This document shows positions 16,701 to 24,340 of a stretch of DNA of 33,247 nucleotides, one piece after another; position 1 is the stretch's first letter, and the number at the start of each line of letters is the position of its first letter. The notes below the pieces were generated by a model. The model made no database searches and was not told the origin of the DNA. It saw only the letters and a list, made by a program, of their open reading frames with translations. A program made the position numbers and the translations under genes. The DNA comes from Nitrospirota bacterium (GTDB taxonomy: Bacteria; Nitrospirota; Thermodesulfovibrionia; Thermodesulfovibrionales; JdFR-86): contig DAOWET010000131.1 of the NCBI GenBank assembly GCA_030638335.1, forward strand, positions 1-33,247, written 5' to 3'.

Positions 16701-19700
16701 TGACGCGGGCCATGCTAACGGGAGCAACGACGGGATATTCACGTATAACGGCTACACTGTGGACATAGTGTTCAACCTCACGCCCTGGAGCGCAAGCGGC
16801 GGTGCGTATTGGAACAATGGCGCGGCAACGGGTAACGGCAACTTCCCCTACTGGTCCGAAGGCCAGTGCTCGAGCGTGTACTGCCACAGCGACGGCAAGA
16901 GTTCTCCCGTGGTGTACAACACCCCGAAATGGAGCGACACGGGCTATACGTGCGTGAGCTGCCATGACGACGACGGCGGGGAGGCCAACGACACCTGGCT
17001 GAGCGCCAAACACGCCAGCCACATAGAGCAGAACAAGTACAATTATAACTGCGGCGAGTGCCACGCGGAGACCGTTGCGGACAACACGAGCTTTCCGATA
17101 ACGGGCTTTGCCAACCATGTTAACGGTGTAAGGAACGTGGTCTTCGGTTCTGCGGGCAGCATGGACCAGAGTGGCGGCACCATATCGGCTCTCGTATGCA
17201 GCAACACCTACTGCCACGACGACGGCCAGGACACCACGCCTCCATTCACGTCCACTTCTCCCGACTGGGATACCGGGACTACGAGCTGCACGAGCTGCCA
17301 CAGCAACAACGCGAACCCGTCAGGGTTGAGCGCACCGCATGCAGTGCATGTTGACCCCGATCCTGACCAGAACTACACATGCGACAACTGCCACAGCCTG
17401 ACATTGGTAAACAACCAGAACTCAACGCTTAATAGCCCAGACGCCTACACGGTGCATGTGAACGGCATACAGAACGTGGTCTTCTCGGCCACGGCCTTTG
17501 CCTCCAACCACAGGAGCCTTGCTGTGAACAGCGCGGGCTACAACGGCACCCAGTGCACAAACGTGTACTGCCACAGCGACGTGCAGGGATCAAACGGTAC
17601 GGCGCAGCCCGCCTCATATGCAACGCTTAACTGGGCCTCAGGGGCCCAGTCCTGCACCACGGGCGACTGCCACGACGGCAAGACCGGCTCTGTGATGGCA
17701 ACAGGCAGCCACGGCGCGCACCTGACCGCGGGATACGACTGCGTGGACTGCCACAGGGCCGGCGGCGATGGAAACATCGGCAACCATGTTGACGGCTACA
17801 TAACGGTCATATTCAACGCGGCATATGGCGGCAGTGGCGGCAGCTACACCCAGGGCGCGGAGAGCGCGCCAGAAAACGGCTATGGAAGCTGTTCCTCGAA
17901 CTACTGCCACGGCTCAAGCTCTGACGCATGGAACACTGACAACTCGTCCTACTACGAGTGCACGCAGTGCCACGGCAGCAAGAACGCTGCTACGGACATT
18001 GCGAACGCCGCACCGGGTATCAATAATCTCGGCGTTGACACAAACGGCGATACCCTGCCCGCGGACTTCCAGGTGGGTGTGCACAACGCCCATATAACGG
18101 TCCCGAGCAATATCTATAACACAAACGGCATATCGTGCGACGAGTGCCACCCGGTCATCTCCTCTGTAGATGACGCGGACCATATAACCACCGATCTGCC
18201 TGTCGAGGTCCCCATCGACGGCGCAAGGGCCACCAACGGGACCGCAGCCGGGACATACACCCCCGGCAGCCCCGGCACCTGCTCAGCCACCTACTGCCAT
18301 GACACGGCATACTCAACATCGGCCTACGAAGGCGGTGTAGACGTTACCCCCAGATGGACCGACGACAACTATATAAATGGCACTGCCGCGAACTGGTGCG
18401 AAATGTGCCACGGCAACCCGCCCGGAAACGGCCATGACGCTAATCCTACCTGCAGTTCCTGCCATCTGCACGTGAACAGTGCGGATGAGGAATCCTTCAC
18501 TGACCCGAACCTGCACATAGACGGCATTGTCCAGGCTGATGCGGACTGCTACGGATGCCACGGCGCTGACACGGGAGGTGTGCGGCAGGTCACTAAAGCG
18601 GGCGGAGACTTCGTCAGAGGCAGCCGCCACGTGAGCGACGGCACGACCGGAGAGATAGTCACCATGTGGGACTGTATTGTCTGCCACCTGGAGGGCAATG
18701 CCTCCACAACGCAGAACAACGGCGTGACCATTGGAGACCGCGACCCGAACTACCACAACTATGATACTGCTACGAAGTCTTCAACAGGAAAATACCCCGT
18801 CAACCTGCGTAATGTTGACAACCACGCCGAAGAGATGGTTACATGGAACATAAACGGCACCATGGGCACCTCACAACGTGACGGCATGGATTCGTTCTGC
18901 ATGAACTGTCATGACGACTTTGGCTCTGCCGACATAGCGGTCGCCAACGGCGATCCACCTGCCACTCCGTTCATGCTGACTGACGGAGTAGCCAACACGA
19001 CTGCCAGGACAAACGGTGGTGGCAAGAATACTAATCACAGGCCGTTCAACCAGAACGATACACTACACAACGTCAATGACTTATCAACTCTGGGCACATT
19101 CAGGACTTCATACGGCAATGTGCTGGACGTGAAGCGCCAGTTCAACTCCACGAACAGGGGCCCGACCACCACTACCCCAAGGAGCGACTGGGCCTCGCAC
19201 CACAACCTGAACCAGTTCGACCTGAGGTATGCCAACAGGAACTCAACCGCATGGCCCGCCATTGCCTGGACTTCATACACCACCAAGGAGAACGTGCCCA
19301 TTAACGGCGCCACGGGCGGCGAGATAGCCGGGCTGCACTGCTCTGACTGCCACCTGAACGAGACGAACGCCCACGGCTCGGCCAACGCCTGGTACATGCT
19401 GGCCAACGAGGACGAGACCACTGACCCCAGCGGCTCGGCGGATGTTGCGCCTGCCGCTCTCTCTGATTCCGCAGTCGGGCAAACTACCAACTGCTTCAGG
19501 TGCCATGCGGACACCTTCTATGCGGGTGCAGACTCCTCTGATGGAACCGGATGGATCGTCCAGTTTGACCACGGCTCGGAATGCGACGATAACCAGGTAA
19601 ATGAAGCTGATGAGTATTTTGGCAGGATACAGTGTCTTGCCTGCCACGGGGGCTTTAGCGAGTACGGCTCCGGGGGCCTGGGAGCCATACACGGAAACAA

Positions 19701-19977
19701 CGACACCTATATGACTGAGGGCAACGGAACCACGACAAGGCGCTTCCGTTTCATGAGCGGAGCCACAATGAGGTGGTATAACCCGAATGGCGCGACCGAT
19801 TTTACTGGTGACGGTGAATGGACGGACAGTACTCTGGGCGGCTGCTATACGGTCGGCACCGACGCCCCCTCTACCGGCGCACCATGGGCCGGAGGCTGCG
19901 TATCGCACGACACGACGGGGGCGGCTGTGGATATCGATACCGAGGCTATTGCAGTTCAAAGGGGGCTTGATTACTAA
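13750..19977 (+). CDS. Large exported protein: beta-sandwich repeats followed by about 26 heme motifs
   Basis: ATG 13750 is chosen because a strong AGGTGAGGAG site precedes it and it leaves a normal signal peptide (cleavage after Q-D-A-F-A at about residue 43). ATG 13660, overlapping the preceding stop as ATGA, is in frame and would add 30 residues. Residues ~44-800 have no heme and comprise Thr/Gly/Asp-rich Fn3- or Ig-like repeats (for example P-I-S-W-T-I-P and G-T-T-Y-Y-Y-A-V-F-A). The first heme motif is at residue 812 and the last near 1962. By eye there are 19 CxxCH and 7 CxxxxCH motifs, many in the Geobacter CxxxxCH...CXXCH unit, and several modules are alignable with the first cytochrome. 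The last ~110 residues are heme-free. A terminator follows. An extracellular electron-transfer protein with a spacer or adhesive region is inferred. Confidence 0.9.
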   Translation: MPRGYGRIMTTAGRTASGLAVFMAVLFLMLAIGIFVAPQDAFATGDYAIADGTDPGELFPAPNTSGNVTSSWVGTAPSGAKLNSLIVTFGGTFDSDDITGVEAWDVGGAALICTLTPVPTAPNDTASCTGLTAGAFVDAAIRVNLAAGATVGNKINSYISGGTGTASLVNNDSVDADQTITGGATPTVAVVTGTDPTDTTPCPGSKVYVDQFGATESTGGATTITDVIVGLTDYTDVSAIFINSSDDLTNYHTSGAPASNTQALSLGAALPVSASTTTNFKIWLTLNAGATGAATAKINSFTLSSGTNNGSTDTSNTFNIDAAPSIITAFSATSGQDGQVPISWTIPGDGDLDQLIAIRNTGGYVTDHTAAPPGTNVYTNDTPSGGEDVTTDTTGPPSNGTTYYYAVFAVDNCGTWNDTVTPDSNAGTGTPSAGGDVTAPTVSDVTPSNVFYDSGTDYVDASYDVSANMTEAESTVTDCDFSTNNGGSWTVSGSVGGSSPNWTCTASGVAATDTTTYNLLANATSTGGTGQSSVANTVVGDTSAPTDGTLTVNPGDGSNGLSWTAASDSGSNLDTTNTYLVVNSPDSAIGANCSIDGNDTLLATQNSVTTTYNDTPLSNGTQIWYMVCAQDNVGNISSGTTDTGTPTGATGDVLSGSNVVNATTADPSDLGVLMQKVTLTCSVVDDGECVITNVGVQDNFAGGATHIDKAIANISSAADCGTVVATGSTAENWDASDTPIAIAWSLTGTEYLCIYYDFEADAASLVQSKVTSIVLDTTGGGDLNDSVTMGTWQSNSFAVGVAETDQFNVIDCNDCHGIQSGTWAPTDSPTEIRNAPAGAVVGDHATGTTHVPTGEAASECVVCHGSDVDSYDNTHRTGVVNMAADGDIDGGKYDRGISFNQSNTTGVTSTCTSVSCHGGGTTPVWGVGTINCDSCHKVTQALSARHGDHYNTTTILGTRTPTNNSTSADYIFNCGVCHDVAGHADAGHANGSNDGIFTYNGYTVDIVFNLTPWSASGGAYWNNGAATGNGNFPYWSEGQCSSVYCHSDGKSSPVVYNTPKWSDTGYTCVSCHDDDGGEANDTWLSAKHASHIEQNKYNYNCGECHAETVADNTSFPITGFANHVNGVRNVVFGSAGSMDQSGGTISALVCSNTYCHDDGQDTTPPFTSTSPDWDTGTTSCTSCHSNNANPSGLSAPHAVHVDPDPDQNYTCDNCHSLTLVNNQNSTLNSPDAYTVHVNGIQNVVFSATAFASNHRSLAVNSAGYNGTQCTNVYCHSDVQGSNGTAQPASYATLNWASGAQSCTTGDCHDGKTGSVMATGSHGAHLTAGYDCVDCHRAGGDGNIGNHVDGYITVIFNAAYGGSGGSYTQGAESAPENGYGSCSSNYCHGSSSDAWNTDNSSYYECTQCHGSKNAATDIANAAPGINNLGVDTNGDTLPADFQVGVHNAHITVPSNIYNTNGISCDECHPVISSVDDADHITTDLPVEVPIDGARATNGTAAGTYTPGSPGTCSATYCHDTAYSTSAYEGGVDVTPRWTDDNYINGTAANWCEMCHGNPPGNGHDANPTCSSCHLHVNSADEESFTDPNLHIDGIVQADADCYGCHGADTGGVRQVTKAGGDFVRGSRHVSDGTTGEIVTMWDCIVCHLEGNASTTQNNGVTIGDRDPNYHNYDTATKSSTGKYPVNLRNVDNHAEEMVTWNINGTMGTSQRDGMDSFCMNCHDDFGSADIAVANGDPPATPFMLTDGVANTTARTNGGGKNTNHRPFNQNDTLHNVNDLSTLGTFRTSYGNVLDVKRQFNSTNRGPTTTTPRSDWASHHNLNQFDLRYANRNSTAWPAIAWTSYTTKENVPINGATGGEIAGLHCSDCHLNETNAHGSANAWYMLANEDETTDPSGSADVAPAALSDSAVGQTTNCFRCHADTFYAGADSSDGTGWIVQFDHGSECDDNQVNEADEYFGRIQCLACHGGFSEYGSGGLGAIHGNNDTYMTEGNGTTTRRFRFMSGATMRWYNPNGATDFTGDGEWTDSTLGGCYTVGTDAPSTGAPWAGGCVSHDTTGAAVDIDTEAIAVQRGLDY

Positions 19978-19998
19978 GTACCTGTTCAGCTGGAAATG

Positions 19999-20031
19999 AA
20001 AAAGGGGGGCCTGTCCGGCCCCCCTTTTTTT
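19999..20031 (+). terminator. Strong intrinsic terminator closing the cytochrome operon, probably bidirectional
   Basis: GGGGGGCC (20004-20011) pairs with GGCCCCCC (20017-20024) over a 5-base loop, flanked by five A on the left and seven T on the right. It sits 21 bases after the cytochrome stop and 9 bases before the end of the convergent SGNH gene. The A/T flanks make it usable in both directions. Confidence 0.92.
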
Positions 20032-20040
20032 ATGGAGCGT

Positions 20041-21174
20041 TCAGGGGGCCCAGCCCTTTGACCTGAGCCATTCAGATATGGCCTCGGCCGCGGCCCTGTG
20101 CCCAAGGGGGGTCCAGTGGTCAGCGTACAGGCGCTTCCCTTCAAGGCCGTATCCGCGGACCACGGGCAGGAGAGAAAGGAGTTCAATCCCGTTATCTTTC
20201 GAGAACTCCGAGAGGTACTTTGCCATCTCGTCGTTTCGCTGGGGTGCGGAGGGTATCTCTTCGGACTCCGGGATAAAGAACAGCAGGAGGCCGGCCCCCT
20301 GCTCGGCGCATACCTGCCTGAATTCCCTGATGAGGGCCTCGAAGAGTTCGGGGACCTTTTCCTCCTTGAGTTTGAACGAAGGTATGCCGGGAAGCGCGAT
20401 GGTGTACTCATCGCCAAGGCCCAGTCTGATGAACAGGCGCCTCAGGCCCGGTACGGAGTTGAGCCGCTCGGTGATGAACTGGTATGTGTGGGTGTTGTGC
20501 CTCAGGAATTTCTTCAGCCTGCCGAAGGCGGAGTCCGGCTTGTCGAATGCCTTTCTGCGGGACTCGCGGGTGTCCGGCACAGGGACGTTCCTGAGGACGA
20601 GGCGGCCGCTGTCAAGGGCGAAGAAGGGTTTTGGATAGCCGTAGCTTATTGACAAGGCGATCTCCTCGAGGTCGTTGGTGGGAAAGAGGCTCAGTATGAC
20701 AATGTCGGGCCGGTATTTGACCCCTTCTTCCAAGAGCCACAGGAGCGCCTGGTCCGTGCCGTAGCCTGCGACGGCGACGTTTATGACCTCCACGGCATCT
20801 CCAAGCTTATTCTGGAGCACCTCGGATACCACCTGCGGGTCGTCCACGTCATAGCCCCAGAAAAAAGAATCCCCCACCATGAGGATGCGCCTGACCCCGG
20901 GGGTCCTTTCATAGGCGAACTCCCTTGAGCTCCTCAGCCCTTTGCTGTTGTGGCTTCTATGGAACAAATTATAGAGCCGGGTCATCACCTCGCCCTCGAC
21001 GTCCGGCTTGTTCGCCCAGCCGAGCACGGGGTGGTACTGCTCGTGAAAGGAACGTAGAATGACCTTATGGGGCCAGAAAAGGGCAAGGGCGGTCTCCAGA
21101 ACGACAAGAGCCAGCAGGGCGGATGAGCAGAGCAGAATGAGGTTGATATATATCTGTTTTTTGCTTTTTCCCAT
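20041..21174 (-). CDS. Membrane-anchored SGNH/GDSL-type hydrolase
   Basis: The 377-residue protein starts at the ATG read at 21174 (M-G-K-S-K-K-Q-I-Y). The frame is open for 28 more codons upstream, but those are not protein-like. A single membrane segment covers about residues 10-35, placing the rest in the periplasm. SGNH blocks are visible: G-D-S-F-F-W-G-Y with the likely nucleophile Ser, the Gly in V-A-G-Y-G-T-D-Q, the Asn in P-T-N-D, and D-H-W-T-P-L-G-H near the C-terminus with the Asp/His pair. Such proteins usually remove or transfer acyl groups on surface polysaccharides or lipids. The gene lies convergent to the cytochrome operon and divergent from the glycosyltransferase group, so a role in envelope glycan modification is plausible. 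No clear ribosome site is seen, and an A/T-rich -10-like element stands 7 bases before the ATG. Confidence 0.85.
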   Translation of the reverse strand: MGKSKKQIYINLILLCSSALLALVVLETALALFWPHKVILRSFHEQYHPVLGWANKPDVEGEVMTRLYNLFHRSHNSKGLRSSREFAYERTPGVRRILMVGDSFFWGYDVDDPQVVSEVLQNKLGDAVEVINVAVAGYGTDQALLWLLEEGVKYRPDIVILSLFPTNDLEEIALSISYGYPKPFFALDSGRLVLRNVPVPDTRESRRKAFDKPDSAFGRLKKFLRHNTHTYQFITERLNSVPGLRRLFIRLGLGDEYTIALPGIPSFKLKEEKVPELFEALIREFRQVCAEQGAGLLLFFIPESEEIPSAPQRNDEMAKYLSEFSKDNGIELLSLLPVVRGYGLEGKRLYADHWTPLGHRAAAEAISEWLRSKGWAP

Positions 21175-21340
21175 GACAGAGATTATTTTAACACAGGCGT
21201 CCACGGGCACACCGCGACTGCCCGGGCGGAGCCGGGCGATAATGCGCTCCTGGGCCATTGGCCCCGGAAAGGTGTCAGGCCCCCTCTCCCCCTATGCGCT
21301 GTGTTCATTTTTAGGCAGGGATATTTCCAGATGACCTTCT

Positions 21341-21405
21341 TGCTCCCGGGCTAGTCGTCCAACTTTGCTCCGGGCGTATGCACGGAGCAGTTACTGCCGG
21401 GAGCA
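21341..21405. repeat. Nested inverted repeats built from a TGCTCC motif
   Basis: The outer arms are TGCTCCCGG (21341-21349) and CCGGGAGCA (21397-21405). The inner arms are TGCTCCG (21366-21372) and CGGAGCA (21383-21389). The same TGCTCCnGG-like motif therefore occurs four times, twice on each strand, within 65 bases. It may be a four-site operator or a two-level RNA hairpin. Confidence 0.6.
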
Positions 21406-21469
21406 TGACATTGTTCAGTCGTGTTGACCCGGTACCAGCCTGTAAAATAAGCTTTTTTGAGGCTCCAAT

Positions 21470-21488
21470 GTTAATATATATAATTAAC
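21470..21488. promoter_or_regulatory. A/T-rich inverted repeat, operator or promoter candidate
   Basis: GTTAAT (21470-21475) and ATTAAC (21483-21488) are inverted around a 7-base TA-alternating spacer, 75 bases upstream of the ATG at 21564. It is a candidate regulator site for the glycosyltransferase group. Confidence 0.35.
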
Positions 21489-21563
21489 CGTATTAGTAAA
21501 TTGAGTTCTGGGCCCCATTGAGAAAATGCCGATTAAGGCGAAAATAGTACGGGGTTTATATTG

Positions 21564-22274
21564 ATGAGAAACTGGGCAGCATCCCTTGCGGTTTTGATCT
21601 TCTTTGCGGCTTCCCTTTACTGGCTTGGCCATAAGGGCAGCTCTTCGCGCGTTTACGGCCCGGACCACGCAGTGACCGACGCGCCCGTATACGTGTTGGC
21701 CGGCACACCGGATGTGTACCGCTTGTGGAAGGAAAAGGGTTTCAGGGGGAGGGTGGTGCTCCACGTGGGCAGGTATCTGCATTTTGTGCCCGTGGACATG
21801 AAAGACACCTCCGAGGGCCTCAGCCGTTTTCCGGTGGAAACGATAAGTCTGATCAAGGAGTACGAGGGGAAGCTCGACCACAGGAATTTCCTCATGGTGG
21901 CCTTGCTCGGCAACATAGCAAGGGAGGTATATAACGTCTTGCCGCCCTACGTTTTCCGCGGGAAGCTTGAAGCCGCCAGAGGCATGAGCGGCGTGCGCGT
22001 ATCGGGCAAGAGGATCCGGACGCACCATCTCGGTTCAAGAAGGACAATATCTGACAGCATACCGGTCCTTGAGGAGCCTGTGCTCCTGAACATAGACGCA
22101 TCATATTTTGCCCGTCCCGGTGCGGCTGAGAATCTCCTTAAGGGGCTGAAGGCCTCTGGCATCAGAGTTGACATGATCACGCTTTGCCTTTCAGAGGACA
22201 GCCCGGACGTGACCGAGGCGGAGCGGGAGATGCTGAGGGGGTTTGCGTCTCGCCTGGAGGGGGAGGGGATATGA
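21564..22274 (+). CDS. Unknown protein with an N-terminal membrane anchor
   Basis: The 236-residue protein starts at ATG 21564 (a TTG precedes it in frame). There is no clear ribosome site. Residues 4-22 form one membrane segment or uncleaved signal; the rest is soluble and probably periplasmic. The stretch L-L-N-I-D-A-S-Y-F around residue 176 faintly recalls the L-D-I-D-L-D-Y-F metal-binding strand of UPF0489/arginase-like proteins, but the similarity is too short to assign. The gene overlaps the following GT39-like gene by 4 bases (ATGA), so the two are translationally coupled and probably work together, perhaps as a partner of the membrane glycosyltransferase. Confidence 0.6.
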   Translation: MRNWAASLAVLIFFAASLYWLGHKGSSSRVYGPDHAVTDAPVYVLAGTPDVYRLWKEKGFRGRVVLHVGRYLHFVPVDMKDTSEGLSRFPVETISLIKEYEGKLDHRNFLMVALLGNIAREVYNVLPPYVFRGKLEAARGMSGVRVSGKRIRTHHLGSRRTISDSIPVLEEPVLLNIDASYFARPGAAENLLKGLKASGIRVDMITLCLSEDSPDVTEAEREMLRGFASRLEGEGI

Positions 22275-23539
22275 CGAGGGGGTTTTATTACGCGCTGCTG
22301 GCCGTGACCGCCCTGGGGATTTTCCTGCGCCTTTACGGCATAGGGGGGCAGCCGCCCATCATGGATGAGGTGCATGTGGCTTTCTCCGCGGACAACTACA
22401 TGGAGAGCGGGCATTTCGGCCCCACCATGGAGAATCATCCCAACATGAGGAACATTCTCGTCTATGGCAGTATGAAGGCCCTGGGCACCGGCGTGTGGGG
22501 GCTGAGGGGCTTCAGCCTTTTTTTAGGTATCCTGAGCATCCCCCTGCTCGGCCTGCTGGTATTCAGGATCACGTCGAACACTACGGCTACGGCTCTTGCG
22601 GCGTTTTTCCTTGCGGTTGACCCTGTGCATATAACCTTCAGCCGTCAGGCGATACAGGAGGTGCATACCGCGTTCTTCTTCCTCTTGGGCGTCCTGCTTG
22701 CGGTGGCTGCCACGAGGGGAGACAAGAGAGGCAGGGCGTTCATGCTGCCCCTTTCAGGTCTTTTCTTCGGCCTCGGCCTTGCGTCGAAGGCCCACGCCGC
22801 CTTCCCTCTGCTTGTTTGTCTGCTGTATGTGTTTTACAGGGGTGAAGAGGACCATGACCCGTGGCATGAGAAGGTGTTTGCGGTTCTTTCGCTGAGCGTT
22901 GTCCCCCTTACGGTATACATGCTCACGTACGTGCCGTGGTTCGGGAGGGGCTACGGCCTTTCCGACTGGGTGTTCATGCAGAGGGCGCTTTTTGAGATGA
23001 CAGTCGCAGACAAGGGGTCTTTCATGGACATCATGGTAGACACAGAGGCGTGGCAGTGGTTTGTAAAGCCGCTCATGGGCACCGGGACTTTCACGCACTT
23101 TGAAGGTAAGCCTTTTGTCACGATAGCGATGAGCAACCCGCTGATATGGATGCTGGTGCTTCCCTCGGCGGCGTACGTTTATTACAGGAAGCAGACGGAG
23201 GGCAGGGGGATGCTGCTTACGCTTTTCCTTGTCGCTTACCTGCCCCTTGTCTTTTCGCCAAGACCCATATGGGTGCCTTCCTCCATAGCGGTTACGCCCT
23301 TTGCCTATGGCATAGTAGGGCTGGCGGTCTCACGCGCGGGGCAGAGGCTTGGGAAGAAGGCCATGGCTGCGTATATAGCCGCTGCCATGGTCGTGAGCAT
23401 CCTGCTTTTCCCGCCGGCTATGGGCAAGGCATGGGAGTATGGTTATTTTCGGCCTTTGGCCGAAAGGTTCAATCCTCACGAACACAAGGTATTGCCCGGG
23501 GAAAGGAAATTGCCCCCTGTCCCTTACAGGGCAAGGTGA
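22271..23539 (+). CDS. GT39/PMT-type membrane glycosyltransferase
   Basis: The start is ATG 22271 in the ATGA overlap, with GGGGGAGGGG just upstream. The in-frame extension back to 22184 lies inside the preceding gene and is rejected. The 422-residue protein is polytopic, with roughly ten hydrophobic segments. The first external loop carries the acidic pair M-D-E-V (Asp32-Glu33), the signature of PMT/ArnT-type transferases that use polyprenyl-phosphate sugars. A second family-like block is F-F-L-A-V-D-P-V-H-I-T-F-S-R-Q-A. The enzyme would move a sugar from a lipid carrier to a periplasmic acceptor (protein, lipid or polysaccharide). The following GT2 gene could make the donor. The acceptor is unknown; the Ser/Thr-rich secreted proteins upstream are tempting but unproven. 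Confidence 0.8.
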   Translation: MTRGFYYALLAVTALGIFLRLYGIGGQPPIMDEVHVAFSADNYMESGHFGPTMENHPNMRNILVYGSMKALGTGVWGLRGFSLFLGILSIPLLGLLVFRITSNTTATALAAFFLAVDPVHITFSRQAIQEVHTAFFFLLGVLLAVAATRGDKRGRAFMLPLSGLFFGLGLASKAHAAFPLLVCLLYVFYRGEEDHDPWHEKVFAVLSLSVVPLTVYMLTYVPWFGRGYGLSDWVFMQRALFEMTVADKGSFMDIMVDTEAWQWFVKPLMGTGTFTHFEGKPFVTIAMSNPLIWMLVLPSAAYVYYRKQTEGRGMLLTLFLVAYLPLVFSPRPIWVPSSIAVTPFAYGIVGLAVSRAGQRLGKKAMAAYIAAAMVVSILLFPPAMGKAWEYGYFRPLAERFNPHEHKVLPGERKLPPVPYRAR

Positions 23540-23547
23540 GATTAAGC

Positions 23548-24216
23548 ATGCCCGGCAACAGGAAAGTCTCTCTGGTTATTCCCTGTTACAACGAGCAGGA
23601 GGGTCTCGGCGAGATGCTGAAAAATGACCTCTCCTTCATTGATGAAATCCTCGTTGTTGACAACAACAGCACCGACAGTACCGCCGAGGTGGCTTTAAAG
23701 AACGGCTGCAAGCTCATAACCGAGAGACGGCAGGGCTACGGGGCGGCCTATAAGGCGGGGTTCAAATACGCCACGGGGGACATAATCGTCACTATGGACG
23801 GGGACAACTCCTATCCGCTCGATGAAATCCCAGGGCTCCTGCAGGCCCTGACAGAGGGGGGCCTTGATTTCATTTCCGCCTGTCGACTCGGCAGGGGCAG
23901 GCCCGAAAGCATGAGCCTTACAAACTACGCAGGGAACCGGATACTGACACTAATTGCCAGGGTGCTTTTTTCCTGGAAGATAAAGGACTCGCAGTCGGGC
24001 ATGTGGGTGTTCAGGAGGGAGGTGCTGGAGAAGGCGAAACCGAAGAGCAACGGGATGGCCTTTTCAGAGGAGATAAAAATCGAGGCCGTAAGAAAAGGGT
24101 TCAGGTTCGCCGAAGTCGACATACCATACCATGAAAGGGTGGGCAGGACGAAGTTGAACAAGTGGAAAGACGGAGCCCTTAACATGGTCTTCCTCCTTTA
24201 CAAGAGGTTCTGTTAA
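23548..24216 (+). CDS. GT2 glycosyltransferase, polyprenyl-phosphate-sugar synthase type
   Basis: The 222-residue protein starts at ATG 23548 with AAGGTGAG nine bases upstream, 8 bases after the GT39 stop. It has the GT-A fold signature S-L-V-I-P-C-Y-N-E-Q-E (residues 8-18), V-V-D-N-N-S-T-D-S-T (36-45) and the metal-binding D-G-D (84-86). The later block D-S-Q-S-G-M-W-V-F-R matches the DPM1/polyprenyl-phosphate mannose or glucose synthase group. There is no C-terminal membrane domain, so it is the short DPM1-like form acting at the cytoplasmic face. It probably charges polyprenyl phosphate with a hexose for the adjacent GT39 enzyme (inference from family and position). Confidence 0.88.
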   Translation: MPGNRKVSLVIPCYNEQEGLGEMLKNDLSFIDEILVVDNNSTDSTAEVALKNGCKLITERRQGYGAAYKAGFKYATGDIIVTMDGDNSYPLDEIPGLLQALTEGGLDFISACRLGRGRPESMSLTNYAGNRILTLIARVLFSWKIKDSQSGMWVFRREVLEKAKPKSNGMAFSEEIKIEAVRKGFRFAEVDIPYHERVGRTKLNKWKDGALNMVFLLYKRFC

Positions 24217-24290
24217 GCCTGCCTTTTTACTGGTCTAAACCGGAAGCGGATAATATCGAGGCGTCCATTTCCCGGTGCAAAACGATTTGA

Positions 24291-24320
24291 TTGCCAGTTG
24301 TGGCACAGCCGGGTTAATAT
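24291..24320 (+). promoter_or_regulatory. Likely promoter of the cytochrome c maturation operon
   Basis: TTGCCA (24291-24296) and TAATAT (24315-24320) are separated by 18 bases, a good fit to a housekeeping -35/-10 pair. GGAGG (24331-24335) and ATG 24341 follow directly. Confidence 0.45.
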
Positions 24321-24340
24321 AGATATATATGGAGGGATGA

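Larger units (their letters stand above)
21175..21563. other. Divergent intergenic region with inverted repeats
   Basis: This 389-base gap between the SGNH gene and the unknown anchored protein contains no convincing ORF. It holds the nested inverted repeats at 21341-21405 and the A/T-rich inverted repeat at 21470-21488. Both divergent promoters should lie here. Confidence 0.6.

Noticed and set aside
19840-19911. C-Y-T-V ... C-V-S-H at the end of the second cytochrome as a long-spaced heme motif
   Set aside because: The second Cys is not followed directly by His, so it lacks the C-H pair needed for heme ligation.
22184-22270. Upstream extension of the GT39 gene
   Set aside because: It overlaps the preceding gene in another frame; ATG 22271 has a strong ribosome site and an ATGA overlap.
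23146-23547. Upstream extension of the GT2 gene
   Set aside because: It runs inside the GT39 gene out of frame and is not protein-like; the GT2 fold starts within a few residues of ATG 23548.
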